Assembly (NCBI RefSeq): GCF_030697375.1
Contig: NZ_JAUYQD010000018.1
Span: 1 to 64,000, forward strand
Direction: 5' to 3'
DNA length: 64,000 bases
Source of the DNA: Rhodoferax sp.
GTDB taxonomy: Bacteria; Pseudomonadota; Gammaproteobacteria; Burkholderiales; Burkholderiaceae_C
Position 1 is the stretch's first letter. Every line of letters starts with the position of its first letter. Position numbers and translations under genes: made by a program. Shown here in pieces: positions 26,407 to 36,128 of the stretch. The notes beneath the pieces are model-generated. The model ran no database searches and was not told the origin of the DNA. It worked only from the letters and a program-made list of their open reading frames with translations.

Positions 26407-28725
26407 GTGACCGAGACCACCCACCACCGCATTTGCCCCCTGTGTGAAGCCTGTTGCGGGCTGGAAATCAAAGTAAACAGTGGCAAGGTCACCAGCATCC
26501 GTGGCCACGCCCAAGACGTATTCAGCGCGGGCTACATCTGCCCCAAGGCCGTGGCCTTGAAAGACCTGCACGAAGACCCCGACCGCCTACGCACCCCCCT
26601 GATCAAGCGCAATGGCGTGCACGTGAGCGCCACCTGGGACGAAGCCTTTGCCGAAATCGAACGCCGCCTGCCGCCCCTGATGGCCCAACATGGCCGCAAC
26701 GCCACCGCCGTGGTGGTGGGCAACCCCTCGGCCCACAAAATCGGGCTACTCACCTACTTTGGCAAGCTGGCCCGCGCCCTGGGCACGAAAAACGTGTTTT
26801 CCGCGTCCACGCTGGACCAGATGCCCAAGCAGCTCTCCAGCGGCCTGATGTTTGGCCACTGGCTGTCCGTGGCCCTGCCCGACATTGCCCGCACCGACTG
26901 GCTGCTGGTCATAGGCGCCAACCCGCTGGCCAGCAATGGCAGCATGTGGACCGTGCCCGACTTCAAGGGCAAGGCCAAGGCCCTGCAGGCGCGCGGCGGC
27001 AAGCTGGTGGTGATCGACCCCCGGCGCACCGAGACCGCCGCCGTGGCCGACGAACACCACTTCATCCGCCCCGGCTCCGACGTGTTTTTGCTGGCGGCCA
27101 TGGTGCATACCCTGTTTGCAGAAAATCGGGTGCACCTGGGCGCTGTGGCCGAGTGGGTGAATGGTGTGGACGAAGTGCGCGCTGCCGTGGCGCCTTTCAC
27201 CCCAGACGCCGTGGCTGCGCGCTGCGGCATGGCCGCCGACACCATTCGTGCATTGGCGCGTGCGCTGGCCAGCACGCCGCGTGCGGCCGTGTACGCCCGC
27301 ATAGGCACCTGCACCCAGGAATACGGCACGCTGGCCAGTTGGCTGGTGGACGTGCTCAATGTGCTGACCGGCCACCTGGACGCCCCCGGCGGCGCCATGT
27401 TTGCCAAATCCGCCGCCTTTGCCAGCAACACCGCAGGCAAGCCGGGCATCGGCAAAGGCGTGTCCACCGGGCGCCACAGCGCGCGGGTCAGCGGCGCACC
27501 CGAGGTGTATGGCGAACTGCCCATCACCTGCCTGGCCGAAGAAATTGAAACCCCGGGAGAAGGCCAGGTGCGCGCCCTCTTCACCGTGGCCACCAACCCC
27601 GTGCTCTCCTCGCCCAACGGCCCGCGCCTGGCTGCCGCGCTGGACACGCTGGATTTCATGGTCAGCATGGACATTTACCTGAACGAAACCACCCGCCACG
27701 CGGATGTGATCCTGCCGGGGCTGTCGCCTTTGGAAGACATCCACTACGACGTGGCCTTCCCGCAGCTCTCCTGGCGCAACCACTCCCGCTACAGCCCCCC
27801 GGTGCTGGCACGCCCCGAAGGCGCACCCGAGGAATGGCAAACCCTGGTGAAGCTGGCCGCCATTGCCCAGGGCAAGGGCCTGGGTACCGACGCCAATGCG
27901 CTGGACGACGCCCAGTTTGCCGAAGACGCCCAACGCCTGTTTGGCGCCCACGCCGATGCGGTCATTGCCGCCACCAGCGGCCTCAAAGGCCCGCAGCGCA
28001 CACTGGAAGTTGCCCTGCGCTCCGGCCCCTACGGCGACCAGTTTGATGGATTGCTAGCCCCCACGCTTGTCGCTTCGCGTACTGCGCTGCCCCCCGAGGG
28101 GGCTAACCTTGCTTGGGGCGGCCCTGCGCCGCGGTTGTCACCCGACGGCCTGACGCTGGCCAAGGTCATGGCCTCCAACAGCTCGGGCGGCATCGACCTG
28201 GGGGAACTGCAGCCCCGCATTCCCGAGATGCTACGCACCCCCAGCGGAAAAATTGAACTGGCGCACCCCAGCCTGCTGGCAGACATGCAACGCCCCGCCG
28301 CCGACCTGGCGCGCCCCGCCCCCGAGCTGGTGATCATTGGCCGGCGCGACGTTCGCACCAACAACAGCTGGATGCACAACCTGCCGGTGCTGGCCAAAGG
28401 GCCGTTCCGCTGCACCGCGCTGGTTCACCCCCTGGATGCCACGCGGCTGAACCTGCAGGACGGTGCGTTGGCCCACATCGAAAGCAACACCTCACAAGGC
28501 CCCCGCAGTGTGCAGGCCCAGGTGCACATCAGCGAAGAGATGATGCCCGGCGTGGTCAGCCTGCCCCACGGCTGGGGCCACAACCTGCCCGGCACCCAAC
28601 TGAGCTTGGCGGCCGAGCGCCCCGGCGCCAACCTGAACGCCCTGCTGGACGACCAGTGGCGCGATCCGCTCTCGGGTAACGCGGTACTGGGCGGAATACC
28701 CATCACGATGCACGCCGTGGCGTGA
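26407..28725 (+). CDS. Molybdopterin oxidoreductase
   Basis: 772 residues of the DMSO-reductase family. The N-terminal cluster motif is C10-x2-C13-x3-C17-x27-C45, which binds 4Fe-4S. The molybdopterin regions (VVGNPSAHKIG, LLVIGANPLASNG, LVVIDPRRTETA) and a C-terminal aspartate-decarboxylase-like domain (RRDVRTNNSWMHNLP) follow. I chose the GTG at 26407, since it starts just before the cluster motif; upstream codons have no homology. Residues about 549-577 are encoded by an inserted GC-rich repeat in frame. Substrate unknown. There is no TM helix or partner subunit nearby. Its last 64 bases recur at 39569. Confidence 0.88.
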   Translation: MTETTHHRICPLCEACCGLEIKVNSGKVTSIRGHAQDVFSAGYICPKAVALKDLHEDPDRLRTPLIKRNGVHVSATWDEAFAEIERRLPPLMAQHGRNATAVVVGNPSAHKIGLLTYFGKLARALGTKNVFSASTLDQMPKQLSSGLMFGHWLSVALPDIARTDWLLVIGANPLASNGSMWTVPDFKGKAKALQARGGKLVVIDPRRTETAAVADEHHFIRPGSDVFLLAAMVHTLFAENRVHLGAVAEWVNGVDEVRAAVAPFTPDAVAARCGMAADTIRALARALASTPRAAVYARIGTCTQEYGTLASWLVDVLNVLTGHLDAPGGAMFAKSAAFASNTAGKPGIGKGVSTGRHSARVSGAPEVYGELPITCLAEEIETPGEGQVRALFTVATNPVLSSPNGPRLAAALDTLDFMVSMDIYLNETTRHADVILPGLSPLEDIHYDVAFPQLSWRNHSRYSPPVLARPEGAPEEWQTLVKLAAIAQGKGLGTDANALDDAQFAEDAQRLFGAHADAVIAATSGLKGPQRTLEVALRSGPYGDQFDGLLAPTLVASRTALPPEGANLAWGGPAPRLSPDGLTLAKVMASNSSGGIDLGELQPRIPEMLRTPSGKIELAHPSLLADMQRPAADLARPAPELVIIGRRDVRTNNSWMHNLPVLAKGPFRCTALVHPLDATRLNLQDGALAHIESNTSQGPRSVQAQVHISEEMMPGVVSLPHGWGHNLPGTQLSLAAERPGANLNALLDDQWRDPLSGNAVLGGIPITMHAVA
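28052..28137 (+). repeat. GC-rich Comamonadaceae repeat inserted in coding sequence
   Basis: A stretch with the blocks cccccacgcttgtcgcttcg, cgtactgcgctg, ccccccgaggggg (a self-complementary centre) and gcttggggcggccc. I recognise it as a dispersed, normally intergenic repeat in Comamonadaceae. Here it is read through in frame, adding roughly 28 residues (LVASRTALPPEGANLAWGG) between conserved parts of the oxidoreductase. Confidence 0.75.
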
Positions 28726-28726
28726 C

Positions 28727-28770
28727 ATGGCTGGCGGGGCTGACGTGGCTGACGTGGCTGGCGGGGCTGG
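28727..28770 (+). repeat. Short tandem repeat
   Basis: Nine-base units gctgacgtg and gctggcggg alternate just after the oxidoreductase stop. This stretch is absent from the right-hand copy of the gene tail, so it is probably a slippage expansion. Confidence 0.55.
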
Positions 28771-28786
28771 TTTGGTGTTTTTTTAA

Positions 28787-28850
28787 GCATCAAATCAGCC
28801 TATAGCCCTTGTAGGCATTGCGTGAGTAGCTATCAATAAGGTAGCAAAAA
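28787..28850 (+). repeat. Interspersed repeat, copy d (left edge of island)
   Basis: gcatcaaatcagcctatagccc, gcattgcgtgag, agctatcaataaggtagcaaaa. It lies between the oxidoreductase gene and the end of the Res gene, and pairs with copy f at the right edge of the island. Confidence 0.75.
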
Positions 28851-28853
28851 CCT

Positions 28854-31800
28854 CTAGGCAATCAGCTCCCTCAGCTTGCTGTAGCTATCTACCACGCCAT
28901 ATTTCACCTGCTCTGACGTGATCTTGGTGAAGAACTTGCGAGCGCATTCGATCTTGCTTTTCTCGATTTCTCGCAGGTCCATGCTGGACATGGAGCCCTT
29001 GGTTTCCGCCACAAAGTAAACGTGTTGCACCTTACCTTCTTGGAAGGCGATCGCCCAGTCGGGGTTGTAGTTACCCACTGGGGTAGGGATAAAGAAACCC
29101 CGAGGCAGCTTGGCATACACCACCACTTCGGCGCTAGCGTCCAGTTCACGCACAAAGCTGCGTTCATTGCCCGAATCGGTGAACACATAGTCGTATACAT
29201 GGTTCTTGGTCTTGACGGCCTTGCTGAAATCCTCTTTGGCCTTGTCTTGCGTGAAGATGTCCAGCGTATATTCCTCGCCGGTTGGATCGTAGGCAATGTG
29301 CTCCACGATCACAGTGGCTTTTTGCTCATTGATGAGCCGCGCCGCCTTTTGCATAAAGTCTTCTGGATTGGTCCTGTATTGACCAAACACCGCCCGGTTA
29401 ATGCCCTGGAGCACGCTGGCTATGGTTTGCCTGGTGAGCTGTGTTTCGCTTGCCATCCGCCCAATGAGGTCGTACTTCACTGCGGAATGGACTGACGCAC
29501 GGTGCAAATCCGTGGTTGACTCAGTCACTTTGAACGACTCGCCCTGCTTCACCGCATCATAGGTTGCCTCGTCCACCTGCTCACCGGTGACAACGGTGTA
29601 CTGCATGGGGCTGACCTTCAAGTCTTTTTCCAATATGGCCACACACTTGTCTACCAGCTCTGGGGTCTCAAAATCCACGGTATATGCCGCTTTGCGGTTA
29701 ATACGACTCCACAGCGCCTTGAATTCCAACTTGTCAAAGTTGGCGTTGAGCAAATTGACCTTGGCCTTGCGGTCATCGCTAATGTCGGGCATGTGCCCAT
29801 CGCTGAAAACGCTGTCGATCAAACCGAACACCTGCTCGGCATAGGCCACCAACTCCGGCGGCAACACCGCCAAAAGCCCGTCCTTCTTGGCTGCGTGGTA
29901 CGCCGCGGTAATCTTGTCGGTGTCATCGGTGTAGTCATTTTTAGCCAGGTAGCGGTAAATCTGCTTGGCCATTTGCGCGGTCACGGTGATGTCTCCCGCT
30001 GCCGTTTTGAGCACCTTGCCGGTGAAATAGGACTCGTCCGCCACCCGTGGCCGCTCTGATAGACCATCGCTGATATCGCGCTGCAGCCCTGCCACAAAAT
30101 CCTTGTAACTCTCGCTGGCCACCACGGTCAGCACATTGATTTGGTGCACCGTGGCTGCGTTGTCCATGCGGTCGCCCAACTGGTTCACGCTCAAGCGCAG
30201 GCCGCGCCCCACCTCTTGGCGGCGGCTCACGGTGTTGTCGCTGTGCTTCAACGTGCATATCACGAACACATTGGGGTTATCCCATCCTTCGCGCAAAGCC
30301 GAATGCGAGAAGATAAAGCGCACCGGTTCGGCAAAGGACAGCAAGCGCTCCTTGTCCTTCAAAATCAGGTCGTAGGCATCCACATCGTCCGCTTCGGTGG
30401 ACTTCTTCCCCGTCTCCGGGTCCACCATGCGCTTGGTTTTCTTGTCGATGGAGAAGTAGCCGTTGTGCGTTTTGGCGGTCGCAATGCCTTGGAGATAGCG
30501 GTTGTAGGGGGTGTCTTCCAGCGTCAGCACTTCGGTCAGCTGCTGGTTGTACTCATCCTCAAACATCTGGGCGTACTCGCCGGCCACCTCCCCAGTTCCG
30601 TCGCCCGCGTCGTCATAACTGCGGTATTTGCTGACCGCGTCAATGAAAAACAGCGACAGCACCTTGATGCCCTGCGCGAACAGTGCCTGCTCTTTCTCAA
30701 AGTGGGCTTTAACTGCCTCGCGAATCTGGATGCGGCGTAAGGTGGATTCGCTGACATCACCCGTGGCCTCACCCGCCACCAGCTCATGGCCGTTGGTAAA
30801 ACTCACTGTATTGGTCAGCGCATTGATGTCGGCCACCACAAAGCCACGGTATTGCTCCAAGTCGCCAGACAGGTCGAACAGGTTGCCATTGAGGGGCAGC
30901 TTTCGCAGCACGCGCTTGATGCCGTTGTTCTGCTTGATCTCCAGCTCCACCCGCGCCACCGGCGCGCTGGTGGAAACCTCAATCGATTCCAGGTACAGGT
31001 AGGCATTGGTGCCCGTCAGCCCCTTGACCGATATGCCCCGCACCGCGATTTTCTTGACCAGCTTCTGGTTGTACGCATCCAGCGCGTCCAGCCGGTGAAT
31101 CTTGTTGTGCGTGGTCTTGTGCGTGGCCGAATACCGCAACACCGCCAGTGGCTTGAAGTTGGCCAGAGAATCCAGCGTCTTGCCACCTTCCATCTTCTGC
31201 GGCTCGTCCAGGAACAGGATGGGCCGGTTGGCACTGATCACATCAATGGGCCTGCGCGATTGAAAGTCGTCCAGTTCTTCATAAATACGGCGTGCATCCT
31301 TGCCCGTGGCATTGAAGGCCTGCACGTTGATCACCATGACGTTGATGCCCGCATCGCTGGAAAAACTTTCCAGGTTGTGCAACTGCTTGGAGTTGTAGAT
31401 AAAGAACCGGGCGCGCTTCTTGTAGTCGTCCAGAAAGTGCTCCGCCGTGATTTCCAGCGACTTGTGCACGCCTTCACGGATGGCAATGCTGGGCACCACC
31501 ACAATGAACTTGCTCCACCCATAGCGGGCGTTCAGCTCGAACATGCTTTTGACGTAGCAATACGTCTTGCCCGTGCCGGTCTCCATTTCCACATCCAGAT
31601 TAATGTCGCACACCTTGGTTTTGACCAACGCGGCGGACAGGGGCAGGTTTTGCCTGCGCTGCACGGCATGGATGTTTTCCAGCATCTGGCCGGGGGTCAG
31701 GGCCAGATCGGCATTTTTGAAACCCGATGACTCCAACGCGGCCACTGCCTGGCCACCGGCCTCCACCGCGCGGCCCGGGTCCATGCGGTAGTTCAAGCCC

Positions 31801-31886
31801 TCACGCTTGGGTTGCCCGGCAAAGCAATCTGCCACGGCTTCAACGGCGTTGGTCTGGTAGGCCTGTTTTTTGAATTTGAGTTTCAC
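28854..31886 (-). CDS. res: Type III-like restriction subunit Res (helicase-nuclease)
   Basis: 1010 residues, the usual Res length. An SF2 helicase core has Walker A METGTGKT (101-108), motif II LDEPQ (226-230), SATHKTTHN and the arginine-finger motif EVGRGLRLS near 585. The C-terminus has a PD-(D/E)xK nuclease: NPDWAI (Asp943) and VAETKG (Glu961, Lys963). In type III systems Res needs Mod for site recognition and ATP for translocation before cutting. The start is a GTG at 31886 with a weak A-rich ribosome site. It is separated from fic-mod by 274 bases, so it may have its own promoter. Confidence 0.9.
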   Translation of the reverse strand: MKLKFKKQAYQTNAVEAVADCFAGQPKREGLNYRMDPGRAVEAGGQAVAALESSGFKNADLALTPGQMLENIHAVQRRQNLPLSAALVKTKVCDINLDVEMETGTGKTYCYVKSMFELNARYGWSKFIVVVPSIAIREGVHKSLEITAEHFLDDYKKRARFFIYNSKQLHNLESFSSDAGINVMVINVQAFNATGKDARRIYEELDDFQSRRPIDVISANRPILFLDEPQKMEGGKTLDSLANFKPLAVLRYSATHKTTHNKIHRLDALDAYNQKLVKKIAVRGISVKGLTGTNAYLYLESIEVSTSAPVARVELEIKQNNGIKRVLRKLPLNGNLFDLSGDLEQYRGFVVADINALTNTVSFTNGHELVAGEATGDVSESTLRRIQIREAVKAHFEKEQALFAQGIKVLSLFFIDAVSKYRSYDDAGDGTGEVAGEYAQMFEDEYNQQLTEVLTLEDTPYNRYLQGIATAKTHNGYFSIDKKTKRMVDPETGKKSTEADDVDAYDLILKDKERLLSFAEPVRFIFSHSALREGWDNPNVFVICTLKHSDNTVSRRQEVGRGLRLSVNQLGDRMDNAATVHQINVLTVVASESYKDFVAGLQRDISDGLSERPRVADESYFTGKVLKTAAGDITVTAQMAKQIYRYLAKNDYTDDTDKITAAYHAAKKDGLLAVLPPELVAYAEQVFGLIDSVFSDGHMPDISDDRKAKVNLLNANFDKLEFKALWSRINRKAAYTVDFETPELVDKCVAILEKDLKVSPMQYTVVTGEQVDEATYDAVKQGESFKVTESTTDLHRASVHSAVKYDLIGRMASETQLTRQTIASVLQGINRAVFGQYRTNPEDFMQKAARLINEQKATVIVEHIAYDPTGEEYTLDIFTQDKAKEDFSKAVKTKNHVYDYVFTDSGNERSFVRELDASAEVVVYAKLPRGFFIPTPVGNYNPDWAIAFQEGKVQHVYFVAETKGSMSSMDLREIEKSKIECARKFFTKITSEQVKYGVVDSYSKLRELIA

Positions 31887-32160
31887 GGTCTATTCTTTTG
31901 CAGCAAAATTTTGCACTGGGTAATTTATAAAAAAACAATTACAAATCAACAAGTTACGAATCACATCGGTTGTTTTGTCCTGCATTTATTAGTTTTTATT
32001 CTTTAATTTTTTGGCAAATGCTGAAATTTGTCCCACAGCCTGCGGGACAAATTTCACTTTTTTGTGGAGCGTCCATGCGTCACAAACACCGTTATGGAGC
32101 CTATTTATATTTTTGCGCTACACAAATCAGCTAATGGAGTCCAGCCGCTACACAAACTAT
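31887..32160. promoter_or_regulatory. AT-rich control region upstream of Res
   Basis: The lowest-GC stretch in the window. It holds a perfect 12-base inverted repeat (gaaatttgtccc, 32023-32034, and its complement at 32044-32055, loop nine bases) and a direct repeat cgctacacaaa at 32116-32126 and 32146-32156, exactly 30 bases apart. No T-run follows the hairpin on the minus strand, so regulation of res is likelier than termination of fic. No gene is seen. Confidence 0.5.
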
Positions 32161-33276
32161 TCACAACACCTCGCGGCCTTCGGCCAAGTTGATCAGCCGG
32201 GGAAAACACAAGGTGGCGGGGCGCCTGCCGCTACTGGCTTGTAGCTCCCTCAAGATGCCAGCCTCTTTCATCTGCCGAAGCAAACCAGGGGTCGTCTTCT
32301 CATGAACACCGAAATCACGGAAGAGTTGCGCGGTTAGGTCGGACGAACGGAAGATCGGTTTACTGAAAATGGCATCTAACACATGTACCGAGTACTGCGA
32401 GTGTGTGGCCGTCTGGATAGCCAGCTTCATTTCTTCATACAGTGCCTGGATGGCCGTCACGCGGGTGCTGTTCTGCGCGGCCTGCGTCACGATGGCCTTC
32501 AAGAAAAAAGCGATCCACCCATTCCAGTCGCCCTCTGCCGAAATGCCCTTCAGGTGAAAGTAGTACGCCTCGCGGTTGTTCTCCAGGTACTCCGACAAAT
32601 AAAACATGGGCTGCGACAAGGCGCGTTTTTGGTACAAAAACAAGGGGATCAGAATGCGGCCAATCCGGCCATTGCCGTCCTTGAACGGATGCAGCAATTC
32701 AAACTGCGCATGTACCACGGCGGTTTGTAGCAAGAAGTCAACGTCGTCACTGTCCAGGTAACGCTCCCAAGCCTGCAAAAAATCAGGCAACTGCAAGGGA
32801 TTGGGCGGCACAAAACTGGCCGTCTCCATGGTGCAGCCATGCTTGCCAATCCAGTTCTGATCCAGTCGAAACTCCCCCGGCGTTTTATCCTGCCCGCGCA
32901 CGCTGCTCATCAGAACGCGATGCAGCTCCCGCACAAAACCAAGCCGAATGGGGTAGTCCTTCAAATACTCACGCGCCGAATAAAGCGCCTGCCGGTAATT
33001 GGAGATTTCCTGAATGTCTTTGTACTTCTCGCCCTCTTGGATCAACCCCGCCTCTTGTTGCAGCACTTCATCCACCGTGGCTTGCGTGCCCTCAATCTTG
33101 GAAGACAGCACGGCTTCTTGTGTGGTGAGCGGCGAGAGCATCACCGCTGGGTTCGGTATGCCTTGCAGCAATCCATCGTACCGAGCCAGGGCAGCATTGG
33201 CTTGCCCTACCAAGGGCAGCAACAAACGGTAGTCCAAATTGGCCAGTGGCAAGGCATCGGGGGTGTAGGGTTGCAT
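32161..33276 (-). CDS. Fic-domain protein with inhibitory motif and C-terminal winged helix
   Basis: 371 residues. The Fic core HPFKDGNGRIGR at 196-207 is complete, with catalytic His196. The segment SSKIEG at 58-63 matches the inhibition helix (S/T-x3-E-G/N) that blocks ATP in class II Fic proteins. The last about 90 residues look like a winged helix (SSDLTAQLFRDFGVHEKTTPGLLRQM), so the protein may bind DNA. Fic enzymes usually transfer AMP to proteins. It starts 11 bases after mod with ribosome site AAGGGA, so it is part of the same transcript. A toxin held off by the helix, or a regulator of the RM genes, are both possible. Confidence 0.88.
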   Translation of the reverse strand: MQPYTPDALPLANLDYRLLLPLVGQANAALARYDGLLQGIPNPAVMLSPLTTQEAVLSSKIEGTQATVDEVLQQEAGLIQEGEKYKDIQEISNYRQALYSAREYLKDYPIRLGFVRELHRVLMSSVRGQDKTPGEFRLDQNWIGKHGCTMETASFVPPNPLQLPDFLQAWERYLDSDDVDFLLQTAVVHAQFELLHPFKDGNGRIGRILIPLFLYQKRALSQPMFYLSEYLENNREAYYFHLKGISAEGDWNGWIAFFLKAIVTQAAQNSTRVTAIQALYEEMKLAIQTATHSQYSVHVLDAIFSKPIFRSSDLTAQLFRDFGVHEKTTPGLLRQMKEAGILRELQASSGRRPATLCFPRLINLAEGREVL

Positions 33277-33287
33277 CAGTTCATCCC

Positions 33288-35366
33288 TTAAATCGTTTTG
33301 ACTTCGGTGCCGGGAGACATCAGCTTGAAGATTTGTTCGACGTTGATCTTGACACTGTCGCTGGCAAAGCCCGCATCGCGAAACACCACGCGCAGCGGCT
33401 GCCGCTTGGCCAGCAGCTTGACGAATTCCTCGCTGACACCCTCTTCAAAGCACGCGGCCAGCGCGTTGCCATCTACAAAGTACACGGTCTTGCCCGCAAT
33501 GGATTCCTGTGTGATGGGCAACGCCAGGTCAACGCCCCAATCCAGCAGCACCTGGAACAGCAGGTCTTCGGGTGTGCGGTCTTCGCGGATGTTGTTGACC
33601 TGGTCGGACAGCAGGTCTTGGGAGACGGCATCGGGGGTGTAGAACACCTCTTTCATGTTGGAGCTGTCGATTTTGAGGACGCGGAAGCCAATGTCGAGCT
33701 TGTCAATGCCTGACTTACCTTCGTTGTCCTGCTTAACTTTCAGTCCTGCGCGACGAATTCGCTCTTTGCTAATCTCCGCAATATTCCGAGGTTTTCCAAG
33801 TGAGTCGCAAAATTTCGCTGCAACCTTCTGTTCTTTCACATCAACGTCAAGCACCTCAGGCACTTGCACCAAGATATACCGTCGCATACCACCATCGTTT
33901 TGATTCGACTCAAACATTGCATGCGCGGTACTCGCACTTCCTGCAAAAAAATCCATGACGATTGCGCCAGGATCATTGGCAGTAACGTAAGTAATCAGGC
34001 GGGACAGTTCGATATGGTCTTTCGGGTTGTTGAAAGCCTTTGCACCTAGCAAACTTCGTAAAAACTTTACGGCGACCTGCGACTGTTTATAGAAGTAGCT
34101 CCCACGCACTTGCGTTGCAAGATCATCGTCTTCGCTATCGGAATCATCTCCGTCTTCGAACTCCACGTCCGGGGTCTCATCGAACGAGATTGGACGGAGA
34201 TGCGACTTGCGAAATGGCGGTTCTGTATGGTCAGCCCGAAATTCAACAATACCCGCCTTTACTCTTGCCATCATCGTCTCGTGATTGGCGTAAATCCAAC
34301 CCCGCTCCGGCACCTTGCAAGGCAGGCCGGTGACAGGATGCACTACGTTGTAAGTTGGACCACCACCGCCTGGCCACGAAATATTGTCATCTCGCCAGGG
34401 ACCATGCTTATCGACGCGCTTGTAACGGCTCCATTTTTTCGAGGGGTGACTCTTGGGCAGCGAAGAAAACCAGGTCTGCAACCCAGACTCAACAAAATCG
34501 TCGGTTACTCCATCTTGAGCCCGCAAATCAAGGTACTTTTCCCAAATTTCTCGCGCACCTGGTTTTTCCTCGCGCCATACAGTTTTTCGTGCACGAAGTA
34601 CGTCCAAGGATTTAGCAAAAATAAGTACGTACTCATGCCCAACTGAGAGCAGTTTTGCGTCGTTCTTTCTTCCCTTTTCCCAGACCATGCATGCGATGAA
34701 ATTGGCTTCCCCAAATACCTCTGTGCATAGCTTCTTCAGATTTTCCAACTCGTTATCGTCAATCGAGATCAGAATGACACCCTCATCATTCAGCAGGTTC
34801 CGCGCTAGTTTCAAACGCGGATACACCATTGACAACCAATCGGAATGAAAACGACCGTTGGATTCAGTATTCGCAACCAGACGATTACCGACATCGTCAC
34901 GCTGATTAGACATTGCGAAGTATTCGGATGCCTCTGTCTTGAACTCGTCGTCATAAACCAAATCACTGCCGGTGTTGTAGGGCGGGTCGATGTAAATGAG
35001 TTTGACCTTGTTGAGGTAAGTCTCTTGCAGCAGCTTCAGCGCATCCAGGTTGTCGCCCTCAATGAACAGGTTCTGCGTGGTGTCAAAGTCCACACTCTCC
35101 GCGCGGCAGGGGCGCAGCGTCTTGGCAATCGGCGCATTGGCGGTCAGCAGCGCCTCCCGTTTGCCAGGCCAATTGAGCTGGTAGCGCTCTTGCGGGCCTT
35201 CGACGATGCTGCCCGACAGCTCCTGGCGCAACTGGTCAAAGTCGATGCTGCGCTTCACCGCGCCATGGCCATCGCGCGCCTCGGCCACGCAGTTCGGGAA
35301 GAGCTGGGCCAGCTTGTCAACATTGGCCTGGGTCAGGTCGGGGCTGTGTAGTTTGAGTTTATTCAT
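33288..35366 (-). CDS. mod: Type III-like N6-adenine DNA methyltransferase Mod
   Basis: 692 residues of the beta class: catalytic DPPYNTGSD at 127-135, then a long specificity region, then the SAM motif DFFAGSAST near 473. The order and length match type III Mod. ATG 35366 is used; a TTG two codons earlier lies inside the repeat that abuts the gene. The middle of the gene (about 33.7-34.9 kb) is visibly poorer in GC (several 60-base lines at 45-53%) than the ends (60-73%), consistent with exchange of the target-recognition region. It should methylate host DNA at the site also used by Res. Confidence 0.92.
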   Translation of the reverse strand: MNKLKLHSPDLTQANVDKLAQLFPNCVAEARDGHGAVKRSIDFDQLRQELSGSIVEGPQERYQLNWPGKREALLTANAPIAKTLRPCRAESVDFDTTQNLFIEGDNLDALKLLQETYLNKVKLIYIDPPYNTGSDLVYDDEFKTEASEYFAMSNQRDDVGNRLVANTESNGRFHSDWLSMVYPRLKLARNLLNDEGVILISIDDNELENLKKLCTEVFGEANFIACMVWEKGRKNDAKLLSVGHEYVLIFAKSLDVLRARKTVWREEKPGAREIWEKYLDLRAQDGVTDDFVESGLQTWFSSLPKSHPSKKWSRYKRVDKHGPWRDDNISWPGGGGPTYNVVHPVTGLPCKVPERGWIYANHETMMARVKAGIVEFRADHTEPPFRKSHLRPISFDETPDVEFEDGDDSDSEDDDLATQVRGSYFYKQSQVAVKFLRSLLGAKAFNNPKDHIELSRLITYVTANDPGAIVMDFFAGSASTAHAMFESNQNDGGMRRYILVQVPEVLDVDVKEQKVAAKFCDSLGKPRNIAEISKERIRRAGLKVKQDNEGKSGIDKLDIGFRVLKIDSSNMKEVFYTPDAVSQDLLSDQVNNIREDRTPEDLLFQVLLDWGVDLALPITQESIAGKTVYFVDGNALAACFEEGVSEEFVKLLAKRQPLRVVFRDAGFASDSVKINVEQIFKLMSPGTEVKTI

Positions 35367-35369
35367 GGT

Positions 35370-35427
35370 CAAATCGGCTTGTAGCCCCCGCAGAATAAGC
35401 GTGAGAAGCTATCAAATATGTAGCGTT
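35370..35427 (-). repeat. Interspersed repeat, copy e, inside the RM operon
   Basis: aaatcggcttgtagcccc, gaataagcgtgag, agctatcaaatatgtagc. It occupies almost the whole space between the DUF4391-like gene and mod and touches the mod start codon, so mod has no ordinary ribosome site. Confidence 0.7.
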
Positions 35428-35444
35428 TGTAGTCTTGGGTTCGT

Positions 35445-36128
35445 TCATGAGGTCAACGCGTGAAGCTCGGTGCGAATGGTACGCAACTGGGCGTTGATTT
35501 CGACCTTGCGGTTGAACTGTTTTTCTTGGGCAAGGCGCGATTCCAGCCTGGCCGCTGCCGTTTGCTTGGCGGATAGAAGCGAAAGTCTATCCAGTTGGTC
35601 GCGCAAGGACTCGCCGGGGCGCGCCGGCACAGGCAGGTGTTGGCGCAAAAGCTGTTCGTACAGGCCCTGCAAATCCAGCGCCACGGGCAAGCCGGGGCGC
35701 GGCGACGGTGAATCGTCCTTTTGCCACGGTGCGGCGTGGTATTCACCCACCATCCATTGGCCGCTGGCGGCATCACTGGGGCGTTTGTACGCCGCAATGG
35801 GTTGGCTGTGGCCCTCATACCGCAGGACAAACAGAATGGGGAAAGGGATGGCCTTGTCGATGCACTTGAGCACAGCATGACCGACGTCCGGCAGCTTCAA
35901 GGCGATTTCGAACACCTCGATCTCGGGCACCTCCGGTTTGGCGGACAGGTTGATGGTCTCCGGGGCCAGTTTGTAGGCCCAGGTAATGCTCTCGACCTGC
36001 TGCACAAAGAGCGCGCGCACTGCGGCGGTAGGCTTGGCGTGGGCGTAGATTTTGGCCTTGGCCACCGGGCGCGCGACTGCCGCCTGGGGCGGCCAGGCAA
36101 ACAGGGCGACCGGCGCGGTATCACTCAT
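35445..36128 (-). CDS. DUF4391-like protein of a restriction locus
   Basis: 227 residues. It resembles DUF4391 proteins, which sit beside helicase and methyltransferase genes in many bacteria; the exact function is not known to me. Visible traits: a Pro/Ala-rich start, a compact alpha/beta middle (IEVFEIALKLPDVG, PILFVLRYEGHSQ, GEYHAAPW), and a C-terminal coiled coil (SLLSAKQTAAARLESRLAQ) suited to binding partners. Its ATG overlaps the helicase stop by four bases (ATGA), so translation is coupled. It may link the helicase to Mod or Res. Confidence 0.75.
   Translation of the reverse strand: MSDTAPVALFAWPPQAAVARPVAKAKIYAHAKPTAAVRALFVQQVESITWAYKLAPETINLSAKPEVPEIEVFEIALKLPDVGHAVLKCIDKAIPFPILFVLRYEGHSQPIAAYKRPSDAASGQWMVGEYHAAPWQKDDSPSPRPGLPVALDLQGLYEQLLRQHLPVPARPGESLRDQLDRLSLLSAKQTAAARLESRLAQEKQFNRKVEINAQLRTIRTELHALTS

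Noticed and set aside
34110..34646. Open frame antisense within mod
   Set aside because: No ribosome site or homology; mod is intact through the region.
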